Shown here piece by piece: positions 7,321-11,868 of a stretch of DNA of 11,868 nt; within the stretch, counting starts at the first letter, position 1, and the number at the start of each line of letters is the position of its first letter. Both the position numbers and the translations under genes were made by a program. The stretch lies in assembly GCA_964388245.1 (NCBI GenBank), contig CAYLZH010000159.1, positions 1 to 11,868 on the forward strand, given 5' to 3'. The notes beneath the pieces are model-generated. The model did not search any database and was not told the origin of the DNA. It was given only the letters and a program-made list of their open reading frames with translations. The stretch is from JAIOYV01 sp964388245 (GTDB lineage Bacteria > Bacteroidota > Bacteroidia > Bacteroidales > M50B96).

Positions 7321-10275
7321 ATGAAAAACACTGCCATCTTTATTCTAATACTGATCCTGGGGATTGTTTCTTCGTGTAGTACAAAACTGAACCCTGTCGA
7401 TTATGTCGATCCATTTATTGGTACTAGTGGGCACGGACATACTTACCCCGGTGCCAGTCTGCCTTTCGGAATGGTGCAATTGAGCCCCGACACAAGAACA
7501 GTTAACTGGGATGCCTGTTCAGGGTATCATAGTTCTGACAATACAATCCTTGGTTTCAGCCATAAACACCTGAGCGGAACGGGTGCCATCGACTATGGTG
7601 ATATCCGGCTTATGCCTACACAGGGCCCTGTTTATATAAATCCCGGACCAGAGGAGAATCCACCGGCTGGCTATCGAAGCAGTTTCAGTCATGAAAACGA
7701 AAAGGCATCGGCAGGCTATTACCAGGTACTCCTCGACGATTATAACATTAATGTTGAACTTACATCAACACCACGGACAGGTTTCCACAAATACACAATT
7801 ATCAACGGGGGTGAGGTAAATCTTATTCTTGACCTTAAAAACGATGTGGGTCAAAACGATGTGATTGCATCGGGCCTCACAATTGTTAGCGATCGTGAAA
7901 TTGCCGGATACAGAAACTCAAGAGGATGGGCAAACAATCAGAAACTGTTTTTCATAGCCCGCTTTTCAAAACCTTTCGAACTTGTAAACATTGCGAAAAA
8001 CGATACTTTTATAACTGATCCCGATGAAGCACATGGAACCAATATAAAAGCAGTAGCCAGATTTCAATGTGAAAAAAATGAAGAAATCCTTGTTAAGGTT
8101 GCTCTGTCGTCGGTAAGTATTGATGGAGCACTTAAAAATCTGGAGGCAGAAAATCCGAATTGGGATTTTAAGGCCGTTCAACAACAAGCAGCAAACACCT
8201 GGAATCAGGCACTCTCTTCGATACAGGTTACTGGTTCAAACGAAGATGATAAAACAATCTTCTACACCGCCCTTTATCATTCATTGCTTGCTCCCAATGT
8301 TTATTCCGACATTGACAATCGTTACAGGGGAATGGACATGGAAGTTCACCAGGCCGATCATCCGGTTTTTACCGTGTTTTCATTATGGGATACATTTCGA
8401 GCCACTCATCCGTTGTTTACCATCCTTGATCCCGGATTGGTCAACGACCTTGTTAAAACCATGCTTACCAAATATGACGAAAGCGGACTTCTTCCTGTTT
8501 GGGAACTTTCGGCCTGCGAAACAGGTTGCATGATTGGTTATCATTCCATCCCTGTAATAGCCGATGCAATTGTTAAGGGTATTAAAGATTATGATATCCA
8601 AAAGGCTTATGAAGCAATGAAAAAAAGCGCCATGCAAGATCATCTTGGATTGGAATTCTATAAAAAACAGGGATTTATTCCGGTCGATAAAGAACATGAG
8701 GGTGTATCGAAAACACTTGAATATGCTTATGATGACTGGTGTATTGCAAAGATTGCCGAAGCATTACAGAAGCATGACGATTACGATTATTTCATCGAAA
8801 GGGCACAGTTTTATAAAAATGTATACGACCGTTCAACAGGATTTATGCGTGGAAAAAAGAATGGAAAATTTGTAGAGCCCTTCGATCCTTATGAAGTAAG
8901 TGGAGACTTTACTGAAGCCAATTCCTGGCAGTATTCCTTCTTTGCTCCGCAGGACGTGAGTGGTTTAATAAATTTAATGGGTGGAACGGATAATTTCATC
9001 AACAACCTCGATAAACTATTTTCAGCCGGTCATGATGTCTCCGGACGGGAACAGCCCGATATTTCGGGAATGGTAGGACAATATGCACACGGGAATGAGC
9101 CAAGTCACCATATGGCGTACCTGTACAACTATGCCGGTGTTCCCTGGAAAAGTCAGGAAATAATAAATACCATTAATTCTGATTTATATACTATTAACCG
9201 CGACGGGCTTTGTGGAAACGAAGATTGCGGACAGATGTCATCGTGGTATGTGTTTTCGGCTCTGGGATTTTATCCGGTAACTCCCGGAAGTGTCGATTAT
9301 ATTATTGGAACTCCCAGGTTCGAAAAAGCAACTATCAATTTGAAAAATGGCAACAACTTTACAATTTCTGCAAAAAATATCTCGCCGGACAACTTTTACA
9401 TTCAGTCGGCAATGCTGAATGGCAATAGCTTGAATCGTTCGTTTATAACTCACAATGAAATTATGGCCGGAGGATTTCTGGAGTTTGATATGGGCCCGGC
9501 ACCTAACAAAGAATGGGCAAACGAAAAAAGCTCCTGTCCTTTATCATCAATTAATAATGAACGATTTGTCGATGTCCCGGTATTTCTGAAAAGTCAAAAA
9601 ATTTTCCAGGGAACAACAATGGTTGAAATTCAGAAAGAAGAAGCTTTGTCTTTATATTATACACTCGACGGTTCTGATCCGGATAAGGGCTCCATCAAGT
9701 ATTCACGACCATTTATACTCAGTGCTCCGGCAGTAATTAAAGCCATTCATTTTGATAACAAAGGAAATAAGAGCCGGATTGTTGAAGCTGAATTCTACCA
9801 AATCCCTGAAGGCCGTTCAATTACTCTGGAAAACCCACACAGCCATATTTATTCGGCCGGTGGCGAATTGGCACTAATCGATCAACAACGCGGAACTACT
9901 GATTTCAGATCGGGAGCATGGCAAGGCTGGCAGGGGCCTGACCTGATTGCTATAGTTGACCTGGGAAAAAGGCAGACAGTAAATGAAATTGGATTAAGTT
10001 GTTTACAAGCACAGAATATATGGATTTTTCTTCCCACGCAAGTAGAGTTTTTTGTTTCGGATAATGGCACAGATTTTCGATCGGTTGGTGTTTTAGAAAA
10101 TACCATCCCATCGCGTAAAGGCGATTCTTTCATACATGAGTTTACAAATTTTTTCAAAGGACTAAAAACACGATATATCAAAGTAGTGGCAACAAGCATT
10201 GGCAAATGCCCTGAATGGCACAAGGGTGCAGGTGGTGATGCATGGATTTTTGCCGATGAAATATTTATCAGATAA
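7321..10275 (+). CDS. GH92 alpha-mannosidase lipoprotein with C-terminal Ig-like and discoidin-like modules
   Basis: GH92 enzymes are calcium-dependent, inverting exo-alpha-mannosidases that trim mannose from N-glycans or mannans. This 984-residue protein starts with a lipoprotein signal peptide, lipobox VSSC with Cys19, so it is anchored in the envelope. From residue 25 it has the GH92 N-terminal signature (VDYVDPFIGTSGHGHTYPGA, then SLPFGMVQLSPDT). The catalytic domain runs to about 735. It includes EANSWQY with Glu532, the likely catalytic acid by analogy with solved GH92 enzymes, HGNEPSHH (590-597), and GNEDCGQMSSWY (632-643), where Asp635 is the likely base. Two added modules follow: a chitobiase-C-like Ig fold (about 758-835, YYTLDGSDP at 779-787) and a discoidin/CBM32-like sandwich (about 836-984) that may bind sugar. 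Residues after Cys19 (STKLNP) lack the acidic surface-export signal, so a periplasm-facing location is likely. No SusC/SusD pair or linkage-specific motif is visible, so the exact bond cleaved is open. Confidence 0.94.
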   Translation: MKNTAIFILILILGIVSSCSTKLNPVDYVDPFIGTSGHGHTYPGASLPFGMVQLSPDTRTVNWDACSGYHSSDNTILGFSHKHLSGTGAIDYGDIRLMPTQGPVYINPGPEENPPAGYRSSFSHENEKASAGYYQVLLDDYNINVELTSTPRTGFHKYTIINGGEVNLILDLKNDVGQNDVIASGLTIVSDREIAGYRNSRGWANNQKLFFIARFSKPFELVNIAKNDTFITDPDEAHGTNIKAVARFQCEKNEEILVKVALSSVSIDGALKNLEAENPNWDFKAVQQQAANTWNQALSSIQVTGSNEDDKTIFYTALYHSLLAPNVYSDIDNRYRGMDMEVHQADHPVFTVFSLWDTFRATHPLFTILDPGLVNDLVKTMLTKYDESGLLPVWELSACETGCMIGYHSIPVIADAIVKGIKDYDIQKAYEAMKKSAMQDHLGLEFYKKQGFIPVDKEHEGVSKTLEYAYDDWCIAKIAEALQKHDDYDYFIERAQFYKNVYDRSTGFMRGKKNGKFVEPFDPYEVSGDFTEANSWQYSFFAPQDVSGLINLMGGTDNFINNLDKLFSAGHDVSGREQPDISGMVGQYAHGNEPSHHMAYLYNYAGVPWKSQEIINTINSDLYTINRDGLCGNEDCGQMSSWYVFSALGFYPVTPGSVDYIIGTPRFEKATINLKNGNNFTISAKNISPDNFYIQSAMLNGNSLNRSFITHNEIMAGGFLEFDMGPAPNKEWANEKSSCPLSSINNERFVDVPVFLKSQKIFQGTTMVEIQKEEALSLYYTLDGSDPDKGSIKYSRPFILSAPAVIKAIHFDNKGNKSRIVEAEFYQIPEGRSITLENPHSHIYSAGGELALIDQQRGTTDFRSGAWQGWQGPDLIAIVDLGKRQTVNEIGLSCLQAQNIWIFLPTQVEFFVSDNGTDFRSVGVLENTIPSRKGDSFIHEFTNFFKGLKTRYIKVVATSIGKCPEWHKGAGGDAWIFADEIFIR

Positions 10276-10307
10276 ATTACACCCTGTTAAATGAATTAAT
10301 GTATTCT

Positions 10308-10316
10308 TATTTTTTG
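10308..10316 (+). promoter_or_regulatory. Possible -7 promoter element for ruvC
   Basis: TATTTTTTG resembles the Bacteroidota -7 motif with one extra T, 13 bases before the ruvC ATG, in the 54-bp spacer after the GH92 gene. ruvC could instead be read through from upstream. Confidence 0.28.
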
Positions 10317-10329
10317 CTGACAGCATTGA

Positions 10330-10887
10330 ATGACACAATCAAGTGAACGAATCATATTAGGAATTGACCCGGGAACCACAATAATGGGTTATGGAATTAT
10401 TATGGCTTCGAAACCAAAGCCTGAAATAATAGCCATTGGTGTAGTAAACCTGAAAAAGTATGCCGATCATTATATAACCATTAAAGCGATTTACGATAAA
10501 ACTCTTAGCCTGATTGAGCAATACCTTCCTGACGAACTGGCCATTGAAGCGCCCTTTTACGGAAAAAATATCCAGTCGATGCTTAAACTCGGACGTGCTC
10601 AGGGGGCTGCTATTTCAGCAGCACTTAACAGAGACATCCCAATATTTGAATATGCACCGCGAAAAATCAAACAGGCCATAACTGGTAACGGGAATGCATC
10701 GAAAGAGCAGGTAGCAGCATTTCTTTCAAGTTACATGAATATTACCGACGCACCGAAACATCTTGATGCAACCGACGGACTTGCTGCAGCAGTTTGTCAC
10801 TATTTTCAGAAATCTCCAGTATCAGAAAAAAAAGACTATAAAAACTGGAACGACTTTATTAAAAAAAATCCGGGTAGGATTAAATAA
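10330..10887 (+). CDS. ruvC: Crossover junction endodeoxyribonuclease RuvC
   Basis: RuvC cuts Holliday junctions symmetrically after RuvAB branch migration, working as a dimer with magnesium. The 185-residue product is of normal length with an RNase H-like fold. The four catalytic acidic residues are all present: Asp13 in LGIDPGTT, Glu73 in LAIEAPF, and Asp146 and Asp149 in HLDATDG. The substrate-binding helix region reads KNIQSMLKLGRAQGA (79-93), and YAPRKIKQAITGNGNASKEQ (108-127) is also typical. A Lys-rich tail of about 20 residues follows the last catalytic block. Start is ATG 10330, 54 bases after the GH92 stop. Its partner ruvA is in the same window but about 9 kb away on the opposite strand. 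Confidence 0.96.
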   Translation: MTQSSERIILGIDPGTTIMGYGIIMASKPKPEIIAIGVVNLKKYADHYITIKAIYDKTLSLIEQYLPDELAIEAPFYGKNIQSMLKLGRAQGAAISAALNRDIPIFEYAPRKIKQAITGNGNASKEQVAAFLSSYMNITDAPKHLDATDGLAAAVCHYFQKSPVSEKKDYKNWNDFIKKNPGRIK

Positions 10888-10920
10888 AATTCATCCGGCT
10901 ACCTAATGCGCGCAAGAGAA

Positions 10921-11048
10921 CTGATTAAATATTAAATCCCAAAAATCAAAAACCAAATAATAGCTTTTATTTCCATGAGCTATAGCGACCGAGTGCATAT
11001 CAAAACTCACTATTGAATCAAACCTGTATGCCGACAGGCTGATTAAAT
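10921..11048. repeat. Direct repeat CTGATTAAAT, 118 bp apart
   Basis: The two exact 10-base copies are at 10921-10930 and 11039-11048. Each is followed by a TTAA (the first after an inserted AT), so the similarity extends a little further. They flank the palindromes and short hairpin of the spacer. Confidence 0.4.
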
Positions 11049-11105
11049 TAAGATTTTGATATTTGATGCTTGAATTTTTTGGAGCTTTAAATGAGATACT
11101 CCCAA

Positions 11106-11125
11106 ATTACCAGGAGGTTGGTAAT
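11106..11125. terminator. Hairpin just after the HIT gene stop
   Basis: ATTACCA-GGAGGT-TGGTAAT forms a perfect 7-bp stem with a 6-base loop, one base beyond the HIT gene stop codon on the minus strand. It has no T-run on either side, so it may be an mRNA-end hairpin or a shared barrier to read-through between convergent genes instead of a classic intrinsic terminator. Confidence 0.4.
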
Positions 11126-11126
11126 C

Positions 11127-11519
11127 TTACAAAGCACTAATAATTTTATCCCTGATTTGAATAAACTCCTCTTCGTTAAGTTTAAGTTTGGGATTAGAAA
11201 AATCGATATCTCTTTCGCTGTTTATTGGAATTAAATGGATGTGGGCATGTGGGACTTCAAGGCCGAGTACTGCAACACCTACCCTTTTGCAATCAATAAC
11301 CTTGTCGATTGCCCGGGCCACTTTCTTTGCAAAAACCATCATACCTGCTAAAAGCTGATCATCAACATCGAACAGATAATCTGTTTCCTTTTTAGGAATT
11401 ACCAATGTATGCCCCTTAACAAGAGGAAATATATCGAGAAATGCAAAATAATTTTCGTCTTCGGCAATTTTATATGAAGGTATTTCGCCATTAACAATCT
11501 TACTGAAAATACTTGCCAT
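11127..11519 (-). CDS. HIT family nucleotide hydrolase (Hint-like)
   Basis: HIT proteins hydrolyse or transfer nucleotide monophosphates; the Hint branch cleaves AMP-lysine-type phosphoramidates. The 130-residue product is the usual size. It opens with SIFSKIVNGEIPSYKIAEDE and FAFLDIFPLVKGHTLVIPKK, both typical of Hint. The histidine triad is VPHAHIHLIP, with His91, His93 and His95; the middle one is the expected nucleophile. The N-terminal zinc cysteines of some members are absent. It starts 11 bases after the greA stop on the same strand, so the two are probably one transcript. The natural substrate cannot be told from sequence. Confidence 0.94.
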   Translation of the reverse strand: MASIFSKIVNGEIPSYKIAEDENYFAFLDIFPLVKGHTLVIPKKETDYLFDVDDQLLAGMMVFAKKVARAIDKVIDCKRVGVAVLGLEVPHAHIHLIPINSERDIDFSNPKLKLNEEEFIQIRDKIISAL

Positions 11520-11530
11520 GATTTGTTTAT

Positions 11531-11868
11531 TTAAATGGATATTTCAAGAATTTCAAAACGCATCATGCCATTGGGAACTTTAACTTCAACCTGTTCGCCA
11601 ACCGATTTGCCAAGTAATCCCTTAGCAATTGGAGTATTTACCGATAATTTCTTTTGTTTCAGATCGGCCTCGCTATCAGAAACAATTGAATATTCCATAA
11701 TGGCATTATTGGCAAGGTTTTTAATTTTCACTTTGTTAAGGATCTGAACCCTGTCAGTATCGATTTTCGATTCATCAAGAAGCCTGGAATTGGCAATTAC
11801 ATTTTCCAGTTTCGATATTTTTAGTTCTAAAAGGCCCTGTGCTTCCTTAGCCGCATCGTATTCGGCAT
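11531..11868 (-). CDS. greA: Transcription elongation factor GreA (partial, N-terminus outside window)
   Basis: GreA enters the RNA polymerase secondary channel and stimulates cleavage of backtracked RNA, rescuing stalled complexes. The frame stays open to the window end, giving 111 residues of an expected roughly 157. The first visible residues, AEYDAAKEAQG, are the second arm of the N-terminal coiled coil. The acidic tip residues (Asp41 and Glu44 in E. coli) would lie just beyond the window edge. The C-terminal domain is complete, with DSEADLKQKKLSVNTPIAKG and LLGKSVGEQVEVKVPNG, ending FEILEISI. A GTG at 11731 is not the start, because the coding pattern continues well upstream of it. The HIT gene follows 11 bases downstream. 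Confidence 0.95.
   Translation of the reverse strand, partial: AEYDAAKEAQGLLELKISKLENVIANSRLLDESKIDTDRVQILNKVKIKNLANNAIMEYSIVSDSEADLKQKKLSVNTPIAKGLLGKSVGEQVEVKVPNGMMRFEILEISI

Larger units (their letters stand above)
10888..11126. other. Gene-free spacer with worn repeat-like sequence
   Basis: This 239-bp spacer lies between the convergent ruvC and HIT genes and has no credible ORF. The A-rich block at 10934-10958 (with ATCCCAAAAATCAAAAACC) and the T-rich block at 11054-11087 (with TTTGATATTTGATGC) are roughly reverse complements. CTGATTAAAT is repeated exactly at 10921-10930 and 11039-11048. A short hairpin, CCTGT-ATGCCG-ACAGG, lies at 11023-11038, and GCTATAGC at 10979-10986 is a palindrome. 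Blocks of this kind resemble decayed intergenic repeats I associate with Bacteroidota genomes. That is pattern recognition, not a match to a named family. Confidence 0.45.

Noticed and set aside
9882..10223. 113-residue open frame opposite the end of the GH92 gene
   Set aside because: It is a shadow of the discoidin-like module and shows no features of its own.
1..11868. Defence island, CRISPR array, prophage or insertion sequence
   Set aside because: No spaced repeats, transposase, integrase, Cas, restriction or toxin-antitoxin signatures were found in any reading of the window.

Overview
The window reads as a piece of a Bacteroidota chromosome, probably class Bacteroidia (the class is inference). 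Four things point there. The start of sprA, the outer-membrane translocon gene of the type IX secretion system, sits next to ruvA. The leucyl-tRNA synthetase has a Bacteroidota-type N-terminus. Several genes are preceded by a TAnnTTTG -7 promoter motif. A GH92 mannosidase lipoprotein is present. The DNA is AT-leaning, and a 10-N run inside rtcB marks a scaffold join in a draft or metagenome assembly.

Layout, left to right. Positions 1-1008 (minus strand) hold ruvA, then sprA, which leaves the window after 123 codons. leuS (1158-3944, plus) runs divergently from ruvA. It is followed by a plus-strand cluster at 4001-5048: a bactofilin, an AtpZ-like protein overlapping its 3' end, and a four-helix AtpI-like membrane protein. 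In related genomes I would expect the F1Fo ATP synthase genes next, but a convergent rtcB (5054-6333, minus, broken by the N run) lies there instead. cutC (6516-7277) and a three-part GH92 alpha-mannosidase lipoprotein (7321-10275) follow on the plus strand as a likely transcription unit, then ruvC (10330-10887). A 239-bp gene-free stretch with worn repeat-like sequence precedes the minus-strand pair greA (partial, cut by the window end) and a HIT-family hydrolase.

Functionally the window is mostly housekeeping: Holliday-junction processing (RuvA, RuvC), leucine charging (LeuS), RNA end repair (RtcB), transcript-cleavage rescue (GreA), cytoskeleton and ATP-synthase accessories, T9SS (SprA) and mannose-glycan breakdown (GH92 with CutC). 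I see no CRISPR array, tRNA or rRNA gene, insertion sequence, phage gene or toxin-antitoxin pair, and nothing that makes a convincing new multi-gene system. The points most worth a second look are the accessory ATP-synthase cluster without its operon, the cutC-GH92 pairing, and the repeat-like spacer after ruvC.
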